64,000 bases of DNA from Lactuca virosa (Eukaryota; Streptophyta; Magnoliopsida; Asterales; Asteraceae). The stretch is from positions 79,513,631 through 79,577,630 of the forward strand of contig CAKMRJ010005745.1 of the NCBI GenBank assembly GCA_928212115.1. The letters run 5' to 3'. The notes under the pieces are model-generated. The model was not told the origin of the DNA, ran no database searches, and saw nothing but the letters and a program-made list of their open reading frames with translations. The first letter of the stretch is position 1. Each line of letters begins with the position of its first letter. Shown piece by piece: positions 22,417-32,259 of this stretch. Both the position numbers and the translations under genes were made by a program.

Positions 22417-23123
22417 CTATTCTTTGATTCTTAAAACATCAACATGTGACCCAGTCACATCATGTAATGAGGATCTCAGAATAGAACTTAACAGAGTTAG
22501 ATAATGGGCTCTACCTGATGTAGAGTCAAACTTATTGACTTTAACATCCTTAGGTAAATTTGGCAGCTTTGCAATCAACGCCCCTTCCTTTGGCAAAATA
22601 AACATATGGACCCTTTGGTAATGGGACTATCTCAGACTTAGCCTTTCTCTTTACCATTTGGTCAACCGGGTTGACTATGGCCAATCCCTTTCCATTGGGA
22701 AGAGAATGCTTTTTCTGGATTTCCAGTGTCACCATTGTCACTGTCCATAAAGTTTTTGGGAAGTTGATCTTCTAATCAAATTTGCTTTACTATCGTTCCA
22801 AATCATTGCTGATTCAGCAGCACCAAGCAAATAGATATGATCATTAAGGTTCATGTCATAGTCTGTTTCATAGTAGTCCCAAAGGAACTCACTATGTGAC
22901 TTAGAAAGTGATTGAACATCCAACTTTCTCAAGACTTTGACACCCAACTCTCCCAGCTTGTCAATATGTGACTTCATCTCTAAGATGTGATCACACATAG
23001 ACCTTGCTTGCCATTAGGGCTTGAGTGACCTTGAACTTGTGGGTTAGGGAGAATAATTGGAGGAGGTGGAGGAAGTAAAGTTCCAAGAGATTTGGGAAGA
23101 TCATAGATGTCTGAACTAGACAT
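22417..23123 (-). pseudogene. Broken copia gag in J
   Basis: The start is probably the ATG at 23123 (MSSSDIYDLPKSLGTLLPPP, a copia-type N terminus). A different frame then reads VTQALMASK. The next, 22738-22998, gives CDHILEMKSHIDKLGELGVK and WDYYETDYDMNLNDHIYLLG. The piece at 22417-22741 (VNPVDQMVKRKAKSEIVP...PNLPKDVKVNKFDSTSGR) covers the place of the zinc knuckle, whose Cys/His pattern is lost. At least three frameshifts and a deletion of the N-terminal capsid portion separate these pieces. Confidence 0.7.
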
Positions 23124-23202
23124 CTTTTGGGAGATATTCAAGATAGTTGATCTAAAGTCCTTAATATAACACCCAATATGAAATATTAAGGCTAGGATCC
23201 AA

Positions 23203-23256
23203 CAACCTATTTATAACTGGAAGAGGGATGCCGTAATCCGAGTTATAAAATAGTTG
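23203..23256. repeat. J hairpin 1c (loop GGGATGCCGTAA)
   Basis: Arms 23203-23221 and 23237-23256 pair over CAAC-TATTT-ATAACT-GGA with single-base bulges. The loop AGAGGGATGCCGTAA (23222-23236) is identical to 1a. Confidence 0.8.
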
Positions 23257-23402
23257 AAGGTAGGTAAATGACGATTTACCAATTTCCACCATGAAAAACG
23301 AAATAATGTAATTAGGTTTTTAATTGGATTTGAAACTCCTAGATCTTTTGAGATTCATTGAACTTTTCAATGGCATGTTTCAATCTCGAGTGTGCCCTTC
23401 AG

Positions 23403-23435
23403 GTTTTGTGACTGGGATGCCGAGGATCACAAAAC
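23403..23435. repeat. J hairpin 1d (loop GGGATGCCGAGGA)
   Basis: Perfect 9-bp arms GTTTTGTGA (23403-23411) and TCACAAAAC (23427-23435). The 15-nt loop CTGGGATGCCGAGGA keeps the GGGATGCCG core. Confidence 0.8.
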
Positions 23436-23471
23436 AAGGTGTGAAGTAACCATGCAAATATACTTGGTACC

Positions 23472-23543
23472 CTTAATATTTACCCCTCAATCGATGTGCC
23501 GGTTAACCACACGAGCTCCACCGATACTATGATAAATATTAAG
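23472..23543. repeat. J hairpin 2a (loop TGCCGGTTAACCACAC)
   Basis: Outer arms CTTAATATTTA (23472-23482) and TAAATATTAAG (23533-23543) are perfect. Inner arms ATCGATG (23490-23496) and CACCGAT (23519-23525) pair with one wobble. The 22-nt loop (23497-23518) begins TGCCGGTTAACCACAC and ends GCTC. Confidence 0.8.
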
Positions 23544-23548
23544 TTACC

Positions 23549-23627
23549 CTTTGCCTACTTTGTTAAATCCAGGTTAGTGTGCCGGTTAACCACACACGCT
23601 CCACTAACGGTTTAAACAAAGTGCAAA
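23549..23627. repeat. J hairpin 2b (loop TGCCGGTTAACCACAC)
   Basis: Arms CTTTGC...ACTTTGTT...GTTAGTG (23549-23579) and CACTAAC...AACAAAGT...GCAAAG (23602-23627). The 22-nt loop (23580-23601) matches that of 2a at 20 of 22 positions, while the stems have no similarity. Confidence 0.8.
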
Positions 23628-24029
23628 GTGTAATTTCATGGATTAGCACCTTATTCACATTTTCCTAAGTAACTAAGATTGGGAATTTATAAGTGTTTAG
23701 TTACTTAGTATTTATCATTAATACTTTTAATGAAGGGAGAATTATAGTCCTTGTCCTACCCGTTCGGCTAACGACCCTCCACCAGTCAAGGAAGCGGTGG
23801 GTGAGAGTGGACACCCATTAAACTGCCATTTTATAGGCAGTAACCTTATACCCCCCTTATAGACCGGCTTCGTGAATGAGGCCTACTAACGGTAAGACTG
23901 ACTTGCTCTTATACATATATTTATTATTAACTTATAATACTATAAAGTATAAGGGTTGAATTTTAACTTTTAAAATTCTAAGGGCTAACTTGGAATTAAA
24001 GTATTCATGGGGAAAACTTTACAAATTCC

Positions 24030-24391
24030 AAAACTTGAGGGCAAGTTTTGAAAATATTCAAAACTAATTAATTCCATAACTTATGTGTTTAAAGTAGTTT
24101 TAATTAAAAAAAACTCTTCAAGTTCCATAACTTGAGGACAAGTTATGGAAGACTTTAAACTAATAAAAGAATGTAACTTTTCTTTATTTTTGTAACTTAT
24201 GGAACTAATTAAGGTTACACATTTTATCATTTAATGAAGTGACTCTTGAACCTCCATAACTTGAGGACAAGTTATGGAGTCATAAAACCATTTAATGAGG
24301 ACAAGACTCTTCATTTTTGTAACCATTGCCAACTTTTTATGAGTTTTATGAAACTTAAATGTGACTTTTCATATAACTTGAGGACAAGTTA
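24030..24391. repeat. J hairpin set 3: four stems closed by ACTTG-AGGA-CAAGT
   Basis: Four stem-loops in the 5' leader of J. Positions: 24030-24049 (8 bp, loop AGGG), 24123-24150 (12 bp, loop AGGA), 24252-24279 (12 bp, loop AGGA) and 24374-24391 (7 bp, loop AGGA). All pairs in these arms are perfect. They lie between the primer site and gag. Confidence 0.85.
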
Positions 24392-24586
24392 CAAAAACAC
24401 ATTTTAGAATCAACTCTTAGATTAAAATGGATTGAAAACACATAATCAATTAACTTTTCTATTAATCTAATAAACTCATATGAACAAAGATAATTCACAT
24501 CAAATTTTTTTCAAGTAATTAGCATAACTTTTAAACTAATACAATTCGATTTTTCAGCTAATTTTGCAAGTATAACAAGAAAACAA

Positions 24587-24605
24587 GCCTTGGCTCTGAT
24601 ACCAC
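24587..24605 (-). other. Primer binding site of J
   Basis: GTGGTATCAGAGCCAAGG on the minus strand, directly after the 5' LTR end CCCATCA. Matches plant tRNA-Met. Confidence 0.9.
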
Positions 24606-25367
24606 TGATGGGTTTTGCGCATTCTAACACTCCTAAGTGTACATGCAACCCTAAATACCTTGGATCTATGTTTTCTCTATTATACATGCAATTATGAACT
24701 TTCCAAGGTATTACCCTATCTAGCATACAATACTTGATACTTGGGTAATCAAATGGATAGAATACATACCTTTGTTTGATGTAGCTTGTCTCCATGAAGC
24801 TTGAGTGCCTAGTGCCCCAAGTGTGACACCTCAAATGGTTCACACAACACCAAATGCACATGGAATGACTTGAGAGAAATGGAACACTCCTTGAAATCGT
24901 CTAGCCCTCATATTCACACATTAGTGCACGATTTCTTGAGCCATGGGATTCTTTTATATGGTGGCTATTAGGGTTACACCATGTAACTCATAACTTTACC
25001 CATTCCTTATGCTCCATGGATTTTAACCTCCATGGAGTATCCATGGGTCACCCCATGGACTTAGTCCAACATAAGGAATCTTGGATCACAAGCCCACATA
25101 TATAAGAATGAATGATTTACACAATCAACCCATATATTTAATTAGTCTCCTTTTGATCACTTAATTAATTCCAAATTAATTCTTGATCAATACTAATTAA
25201 ATAACCTTATTAATATATTAGAACTTATAATATATTAACCAACCTTAAGTGTTATTTCTCTCATTATAGTCTATCCAAATGCATGATGCCATGCAACCCA
25301 AATGGACCATGCCGGGTCGGGTCAAGTCTTACCAATTATAGTTATGGACTTAGACATTAATCCAACA
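24606..25367 (-). repeat. 5' LTR of J
   Basis: 762 bp, essentially identical to 17976-18737. The 24511-24861 minus frame is chance sequence across the LTR border. Confidence 0.9.
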
Positions 25368-25790
25368 GATGACCCATATAGCATCAAAACCCTTGGCCGT
25401 CTTTAGCAACTTGGTGATAAAATCCATGGTGATCTGTTCCCATTTCCACATGGGAACCTCCAGAGGATGCAGCTTGCCATGCAACCTCTAATGCTTAGCC
25501 TTGACCATCCTGCAGGTCAAGCACCTCTCGACATACCAGGCTATCTCCGTCTTCATATATGGCCACCAATAACTTAGTCTCAAATCCCGATACATCTTGG
25601 TGGCCCCCAGGTGTATAGAAAAACGAGACTTATGAGCCTCCTCCAATACTGTCTGCCTGATCCCAGCTACAACTGGAACCCAAATCCGACCACACCAGGT
25701 CAATAACCCACAAATATCCATGACAAATCTGTCGATCTCACCCCTGATTCTCTCCTGTTTCCAGTTCTCTCTCTGAACTCCTTTTGCCTA
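25368..25790 (-). pseudogene. Gypsy A integrase, N-terminal part
   Basis: Minus strand. The H2C2 zinc-binding domain reads VLEEAHKSRFSIHLGATKMY, DLRLSYWWPYMKTEIAWYVE and RCLTCRMVKAKH (25488-25721), with both Cys of the CXXC pair present. It continues into the catalytic core as far as the J insertion near VDRLTKSAHF. Many gypsy integrases start this way. Confidence 0.85.
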
Positions 25791-26314
25791 AACCTCTCTG
25801 ATCAATCCCAAAAGCGGAGAATCAATGGATATCCTCATACACATCTCCCCGACCGAAGACCTAGCTAAATTACGGCTCAAAGCATCCGCTACCACATTCC
25901 CTTTATCCATATGGTAAAGGATCTCACAGTCATAATCCTTGACCACGTCCAGCCACATGTGCTGCCTCATGTTCAGGTCCAGCTGATCCATAAGATATCT
26001 CAAACTCTTGTGATCCGTGTAGACAGTACAACGAACCCCATAAAGATAATATCTCCAAATCTTGAGGGCAAATACCACTACACCCAACTCCAGGTCATGA
26101 GTGGGATATCGCGTCTCATGCGGCTTCAGCTGCCGCGAAGCATAAGCAATCACCCATCCTCTCTGCATAATGACCGCCCCAAAACCAGTGATGGATGCAT
26201 TCCAGAATACCACAAAATCCTAGAAATCCCTCTGGGAGGGTCAATACCGGGGCCTCACATAGCGTCTATCGAAGAGTCTCAAACGCCGAATGCTGCTTAG
26301 GGCCCCATCATAAA
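25788..26314 (-). pseudogene. Gypsy A RNase H
   Basis: Minus strand, 25788-26213 open. Motifs: WNASITGFGAVIMQRG (the usual catalytic Asp before AS is Asn here), VIAYASRQLKPHETRYPTHD, LELGVVVFALKIWRYYLYG, YTDHKSLRYLMDQLDLNMRQ and NVVADALSRN. The upstream edge is cut by K at 26314; RT continues beyond K at 30824. Confidence 0.85.
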
Positions 26315-26682
26315 TGTTGAGTATTTGAGATATTGAAACTGATATGACATATTTGGTTATTTAGGGAAGCCTTTTTAGGGTTAATCTTTTTATGATTCCC
26401 TACGGTTCCTTTATAGTAGAAGTTCTTAATCGAGCTCTTCTAAGGCATTGGTTTTATATTAGGCATTTATTTTATATTTATGGTATATATTTATTGTTCC
26501 CAATAAATAATCATTAGGTTAGCTTTTGGTAAAAGCTTTTTACAAGATTAGGGTTTCTCTGTACGTTCATCTCATAATCAATATACACGGAAAACCTTTA
26601 CCAGATTACTTGCATATGATGGTGATTGATTCTTGATTGTTCTTGATATTCCGCATTCGTCATCTCGGATTTATTCCCAACA
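26315..26682 (+). repeat. 5' LTR of K
   Basis: 368 bp, TGTTGAGTATTTGAG to TATTCCCAACA. Confidence 0.9.
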
Positions 26683-26683
26683 A

Positions 26684-26698
26684 GTGGTAACAGAGCGG
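26684..26698 (+). other. Primer binding site of K
   Basis: TGGTAACAGAGCGGG after the LTR end. It is close to TGGTATCAGAGC with one change. Confidence 0.75.
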
Positions 26699-27084
26699 GT
26701 CCTTGTAGATCTCATCGATTTTTGCAAGAATCGATCTTGTTTATGGCGATATTTTATTATGAATCTCACCTTGTTCTTCAAGTTTTGTAAGTCTTCTGAA
26801 AAGAAAAAGCCTATACCTCGTTTTTATTGAAAAATCTTGTTCAGATCTGTTTTCTTCAACTCATTATTTCATCTGATTTGTTCTTGAATCGTGTTCTGGA
26901 AGACATTTAGAAGGAAATTTCTTGTTTATTTGAATTTTCGTGTTCAGATCTACTTTATCTCTCTAAAATCCATATCAGATCTGTTTTCTCTCTCTAGAAA
27001 CCCTCTCAGATCCATTTTCTCTCTCTAGAACTCTTATCAGATCTACTTTCTCTCTCTTCAAGTTCTATATTTGTTGAAGATCTA

Positions 27085-28100
27085 ATGGATAAAACGAATT
27101 TATTGTTTAACTCCATTTTAGAACTTGGATTAAAGGTTACTAAACCAATCTATGGTGTTAACAAAGTGACCATGTTTCAAATCAGTAGTCAATCTATGTT
27201 GAATGATATTCCTGATTTGTATAAGAAAATATCTGCATACTCATATGTTAATTATCGTGAGTTAAGAGAGAATGAGAGAATAGTAGAACAATTTCATATT
27301 ATCTATGGACATTTAGATCGAGAAAATAAACAAATGTTGGAGATAAAAAGAGCTGAAAAGAAAAAGAAAGATGCTCTTGATGCTCTTGCTAAAGTTCATA
27401 ATGTTCCTCATGTTTCTGAAGAAAAGATGACTCCAGATGTTCTTGTTGAGGGGGAGTCAAGTGGTTCATGTGTTTCAGATGATTTACATTCCGAATCTGG
27501 TACTTCAGAAGACGAATCTCAAAGAAATTCTTCTGAAATCATGAAAGTAAAGACATTTTGTTCTATTGGAACTCAAATAGATGATTCTTTATGTTCTGAA
27601 GATGTTTTGGAAGGAATGATTCCTTACAAAAAGCCAATAATTCAAGATGTTCAGATTTATCAAACTCCTAAGGATTGTGTCCAAAAGTCTTCAAATGTTC
27701 GGATTCAGAAAGATGAAAAGGTTGTTCAGATTCAAAAATTCGTTTATGAAACCTAGAAATCAGAAAAGAAGAAATAAGAGGAAGAAGAACAAGCGTAAAA
27801 CAAAGAAGGTTTGGATGCCCAAGGTACAAGTATCTAATGCATGTGAAAAGGTTCAAAAAGCTGAAGTCAAGAATGTTCAAAGAAACTTTAGTTCTCATTT
27901 TTCTTCAGATAAAAATGTTAGAAGTTGGAAGGAAAAAGAAAAGAGAATTTGGTTGGTTCAATGAAAATTTTGGAAATTTTTGTTTTCCAACTAAAAGACG
28001 GGTATTATTTTCAGAAGATGATAGATTTTCTTCAAATAAGTGGGTATGCAAGAAACCAACTTCAATGTTGAACCTTAAATGGGTACCAAAAGTCCCATAA
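27085..28100 (+). pseudogene. Gag-like ORF of K with frameshifted tail
   Basis: The first frame (27085-27756) is 223 codons and intact. Residues 60-105 are charged and probably coiled-coil (RENERIVEQF...KRAEKKKKDALDAL); 118-150 are acidic and Ser-rich. Frame two (to 27964) is very basic and holds KKVWMPKVQV. Frame three (to 28100) holds GWFNENFGNFCFPTKRRVLF and NKWVCKKPTSMLNLKWVPKV, a type of linker seen before the protease in plant copia polyproteins. Nothing of pol follows. The start codon follows a leader with TCTCTCT-rich repeats (26950-27060). Capsid-like identity is inference; no zinc knuckle is visible. Confidence 0.6.
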
Positions 28101-28621
28101 AAAGTTTTGCCCTTTATCAAAAAAAAAAAAGGGGGAACAAAATCTGTTGAAATCTTGTAAAGATTTAAGTCAAAGATATGATATTGTGTTGAAGAAATCA
28201 AATTTATTGTTCTTTTTGTGAAGTGTTGGAATTGACAAAAGGCTGAAAAAGTTGATTGTTGGGTGAAAAGTGACATTTTCCAGCAAAAAGAAGGCTGCCA
28301 TCTGACACTTTTTAGCAAAAAGGGTGCATTATGTCAGTTCTCTGCAACCACAAGGGTTAGATTCGAAAGTTTGAAGAAATAAAGTGTTACATTTGCAACT
28401 TCATTACAACAAAAGCGAAAGTCCGTTTCTCACCTCAAGCAGCGAAAGTTCATTTCTCAGGAAGGAAGTCAATGAAGCGAACGTAGTGAAGCGAAAGTGA
28501 AGAAGCGAACATAAGTTGGTGTCCAAAAATTGGAACCGAATGGAACCGAACGTTCGGTTGTGTAATCATTGGAACGAACCTTACAACCAGAAACGAACCT
28601 TACAATCACAAGCGAAAGTTA

Positions 28622-28958
28622 GGTGCTGTTTGTTTTTTCGAAGCGAAAATGTCTTAAGTCTGCGGACCATCTCTGCAAATCCTATGTAGCAGAAGAGGTG
28701 GAACAAAAGGCTGCAACATTTAATAAAAAGTATGTTTGTTTTTTAACGCCTGCAGACTGCTGCAGTAAGTTAAAGTAAGGCGTGAAGAGGTTTGAAGCAG
28801 TTGGTTTAGTGATGCGCCACGCAGCACACGCGCAAAAGTTTTTAAGTCAGAAGTCTTCAGGAAAACAAACAACTGCGAAAGGCCAAGTGTTACGTGTGTG
28901 CTGCGCGGCACAGCAATAAGTGGTCTGAAGTGGTTTTTTTAAAAAAACAAACAGCACC
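28622..28958. mobile_element. MITE 1 in K (Tourist/PIF-Harbinger-like)
   Basis: 337 bp with perfect 17-bp terminal inverted repeats GGTGCTGTTTGTTTTTT and a TTA duplication (28619-28621, 28959-28961). TTA targets and GG...CC ends are typical of Tourist-like MITEs. The interior contains a second, weaker inverted pair (TGTTTGTTTTTT near 28734, AAAACAAACA near 28863), possibly a nested copy. No transposase. Confidence 0.85.
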
Positions 28959-29131
28959 TTAGATTCGCGGGTCTCTTATCACTCTGTGAAGCGAACATTT
29001 GAAGCGAACCTGAGAGCTTTCGGTTCACGAACGATTGGTTTGGAGCGAAATTCTAGTAGAAAGTCAAGAAGTGAAAGTCAGAAAAGATCAAAAAACGAAA
29101 CGAAGGTTCTTGTTCTTGGCTCCATTGCTTA

Positions 29132-29339
29132 GGGGGTGTTTGGCTTGTCTTTTGAGAGCCCAAAAGTTCTTTTTAGAAAAGATAAAATACAAAAGATGTT
29201 TGGTAAAAGCATTTTAAAAGCAACTTTTGGATTTTTGATATAAGAAAAACTGATTTTTTGGAAAAGTCAGAAAATCCTAACTTTTTGTAACTTTTGCCAA
29301 AAAGACTTTTGCATCCCAAAAAATAAACCAAACACCCCC
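29132..29339. mobile_element. MITE 2 in K (Tourist/PIF-Harbinger-like)
   Basis: 208 bp, ends GGGGGTGTTTGG and CCAAACACCCCC, TTA duplication at 29129-29131 and 29340-29342. Rich in AAAAGC/CTTTTG, so it can fold on itself. No coding capacity. Confidence 0.85.
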
Positions 29340-29342
29340 TTA

Positions 29343-30453
29343 CGGTTGCAAATCAAAAACGAAAGTCAAAATTGGTTAGCAACGAAAGTCAAATTTGGAA
29401 TTGAAATCTGGTATCACAATCATTTTCTCCCACTTTCGTTTGGAGGTATGAAATTGAGATCAAAAATCAGTTGCACGCTTGGTTTCGTTTTTCTTGTTTC
29501 CGCTTGGAACGATATGTAATCGTTAGACTCGTTGTTCTTGGCTCGCTTGTAAACGAAGCTGCTTTCGTTTCTTATGGAATAAAGATTCGCAATTGAACTC
29601 AATTGGTTCTTAACTACTTCTTCATCTGCAATCGAGAATCTGGAATCGGAAATCAAAATCAACATCTACATTGAAATTGTGGAATCTGGAATCGGAAATC
29701 AAAATCAGCATCAACTATAAACGAATCGTTTGGATATTCATAGGATACTACATCACGTTCGTCACTTCCAATTATTCGGATGATGAAATCTATTCGCAAT
29801 CAGTCTCCAAATTGAAATTGTGTTCGGGGTTCAACAATCGTAATGATAATTGGTACTTAGGACTTACAATCGGAACTCAATGGCTCTATTGGAATCAAAA
29901 TTTTGGATGCGTAATTAATTTTGACTTTTAGAAGTCAAAGAAGCGTGTTCATCTGATTGAATGAAGAAGATGATACAACTTTCAATTCTGGTCCCCACAG
30001 TTTGCATAGATCGACAGTTTCTAACCCCCTTTGAACGTTTCAGCGTTAAATTGAAGATAATGGGATATCTTTTCATCTTTAGCCCCCCTGACTTTCAGAA
30101 CTTCACAGATTTAACCCCTTATCCGAAATTCTTTTCAAAATTTTTGGATTATTTTTCCGGTTTTAATTTTTGAAGATTGGGTTTATTCTAAAGAGACGTA
30201 TTTCATCAAATCTGACGGGTTTTGAAGATTATTGGTGATTCTTCTTAACTTTCCGGGTTCTCTCCATGGTATTTGTTGAAGATTCAAGGGGGAGTGATGA
30301 CTATTCAAGGGGGAGTTCGTATTTTTGGAAGATTATTCTTATTTCTCTCGCTTTGAAGACCCCATGTACTGATGAGTATCACAATTTAGGGGGAGAAATG
30401 CCAAGAAGATTGGAAATCGTGATCTTCATCAGTTTCAACATCTAGGGGGAGAT
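29343..30453 (+). other. 3' non-coding region of K with four polypurine-like tracts
   Basis: No motif in the short frames here. GGGGGAG occurs four times within about 170 bp before the 3' LTR (near 30290, 30310, 30391 and 30445); the last is the functional position, next to TGTTGAG. GGAATCTGGAATCGGAAATCAAAATC-type text is present twice around 29640-29710 as a short direct repeat. Confidence 0.7.
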
Positions 30454-30823
30454 TGTTGAGTATTTGAGATATTGAAACTGATATGACATATTTGGTTATT
30501 TAGGGAAGTCTTTTTAGGGTTAATCATTTTATGATTCCCTACGGTGCCTTTATAGTAGAAGTTCTTAATCGAGCTTTTCTAAGGCATTGGTTTTATATTA
30601 GGCATTTATTTTATATTTATGGTATATATTTATTGTTCCCTATCAATAATCATTAGGTTAGCTTTTGGTAAAAGCTTTTTACAAGATTAGGGTTTTCTGT
30701 GTACGTTCATCTCATAATTATATATACACGAAAAACCTTTATCAGATTACTTGCATATGATGGTGATTGATTCTTGATTGTTCTTGATATTCCGCATTCG
30801 ACATCTCGGATTTATTCCCAACA
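30454..30823 (+). repeat. 3' LTR of K
   Basis: 370 bp; about 12 differences from the 5' LTR by eye. Confidence 0.9.
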
Positions 30824-31675
30824 GTAAATCCACCCCTTCCTCGTCAGATGAGTGAGGGGTACCTCAATCTTGGAGGAATCCTGGATAAATCTCCGATAGT
30901 ACCCTGCCAAACCCAAGAAACTCCTGATCTCTGAGGGAGATTTCAGAACCTCCCACTGCATCACAGCCTCGATCTTGGCCGGATCAATCAAAATCCCATC
31001 TTGGTTAATGAGGTTCCCAAGGATCTGGACCTCTCGTAATCAAAACTCACAGTTTGAGAACTTGGCATAAATCTGTTCCCGCCTCAAAAAACCCCCAGAA
31101 GCTCTCGAAGGTGCTCTTCATGCTGCTCTCTGGTCTTGGAATACACAAAGATATCATCAATGAACACGATAACAGATCGGTCGAGCATCGGCCAACATAC
31201 CCGATTCATCAGATCAATAAATACAGCAGTCATGTTGGTGAGCCCAAATGGCATCACCACGAACTCGTAATGCCCATAACGAGTTCGGAATGCGGTCTTC
31301 TCCACGTCTTCCTCTCTCACTCTCACCTGATGATACCCATACCTCATATATATCTTACAGAACCAAGATGCACCCTGAAACTGATCAAAGAGGTCATCAA
31401 TCTGCGGAAGGGGATAACGGGTCTTCATCGTTAACTTGTTCAACTCCCGGTAATCAATGCACATCCGGGTGTGAACCATCCTTCTTCTTGACGAACAGTA
31501 TTGACGCTCCCCACGGAGAACTACTCGGTCTGATGAACTGCTTGCCTAGCAATTCTTGAAGCTGAGATGACAACTCCTGCATCTCAGATGGTGCCAAGCG
31601 GTACGATGCCTTGGCAATCGGGGCCGCAACTGGCACAAGATCAATCCTGAACTCAACCTGCCTTTCAGGAGGCAA
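30824..31675 (-). pseudogene. Gypsy A reverse transcriptase
   Basis: Minus strand, two overlapping frames. 31454-31675 gives APIAKASYRLAPSEMQELSS and SSPWGASILFVKKKDGS. 31084-31479 gives CIDYRELNKLTMKTRYPLPQ, YGHYEFVVMPFGLTN and the FIDD catalytic box (VIVFIDDIFVYSK, about 31150-31170). The first catalytic Asp is lost: the KIDL position reads KIYM. A frameshift near 31470 separates the two pieces. The end of RT is interrupted by K. Confidence 0.85.
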
Positions 31676-32250
31676 TCGAGGAAAACATTAGTAAACTCCA
31701 TGACGACTGGAACCTCTGAAACTGAAGTCTTCTCCCCAACTCGGGTATCAACCACATAAGACAAATAACCCGCACAACCGTGCTGAATATACTGTCGAGC
31801 CCTGGCTGGCGAACAAAACCATGAACCAACCCTGATAACCTCTCCATAGGTAACCAGTTCTCCCCCACTTGGGGTTCGAATTACCACTCGCTGACCCTCG
31901 CAATCAATCATGGAACTGAACCTGCTCAGCCAGTCTATATCCACTATCACGTATACATACTCCATGGGGATAGGAATCAGATCAATCTGATAAAGCACCC
32001 CGAAGATATCCCAAATACAACCCTGATACACTGCGGATTTAGAAACCCCATGTTCGTTGGCGATAGAAACCTACAACAGACACTCTAACTCCCCACTAGG
32101 CATATCAAACTCCCTACTGAATGATCGAGATACAAAGGAGCGACTCGCGCCCGAGTCAAATAACACAAGAGTTGGAAAAGAGTTCAATAAGAACGTACCT
32201 ATTAGAAGCATAAACATGAGCATTCATAAAACATAATCAAGAGAATAATA
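31560..32250 (-). pseudogene. Gypsy A protease and protease-RT linker
   Basis: The linker is clear on minus: QIDLIPIPMEYVYVIVDIDW, LSRFSSMIDCEGQRVVIRTP and SGGELVTYGE, then the region with EVPVVMEFTNVFLD. The protease (DSGAT-type) should lie just above, near 32100-32170, where DSGASRSFVS can be read in part before frame changes. Confidence 0.65.
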
Positions 32251-32259
32251 AATAGAAAC

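Larger units (their letters stand above)
17976..25367 (-). mobile_element. J: non-autonomous copia-type LTR retrotransposon
   Basis: Inserted in the integrase of A; flanks GATGGA (17970-17975) and GATGAC (25368-25373) suggest a 5-bp duplication GATGA with one extra G on the left. LTRs are 762 bp each and differ by only about two bases, so insertion looks recent. Primer site and polypurine tract are good. The 5.87-kb interior holds only a broken gag remnant; no protease, integrase, RT or RNase H motif was found and no frame exceeds 90 codons. It presumably moved with proteins supplied by a relative. The interior is rich in hairpins. Confidence 0.85.
26315..30823 (+). mobile_element. K: non-autonomous copia-type LTR element with partial gag-like ORF
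   Basis: Inserted in gypsy A at the RT/RNase H border, opposite orientation. Flanks ATAAA (26310-26314) and GTAAA (30824-30828) fit a 5-bp duplication with one change. LTRs of 368 and 370 bp (TGTTGAGTATTTGAG ... ATTCCCAACA) are about 97 percent identical. The interior has a tRNA-Met-like primer site, one gag-like ORF with frameshifted continuation, two MITEs, a region of repeated GCGAAAG-type motifs and four polypurine-like tracts. No protease, integrase or RT is present. Confidence 0.85.

Noticed and set aside
24511..24861. 116-codon minus ORF (and its twin at 17884-18231)
   Set aside because: Crosses the LTR of J and is present only because the LTR is duplicated; no domain.
25911..26300. 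129-codon plus ORF
   Set aside because: Antisense shadow of the gypsy A RNase H.
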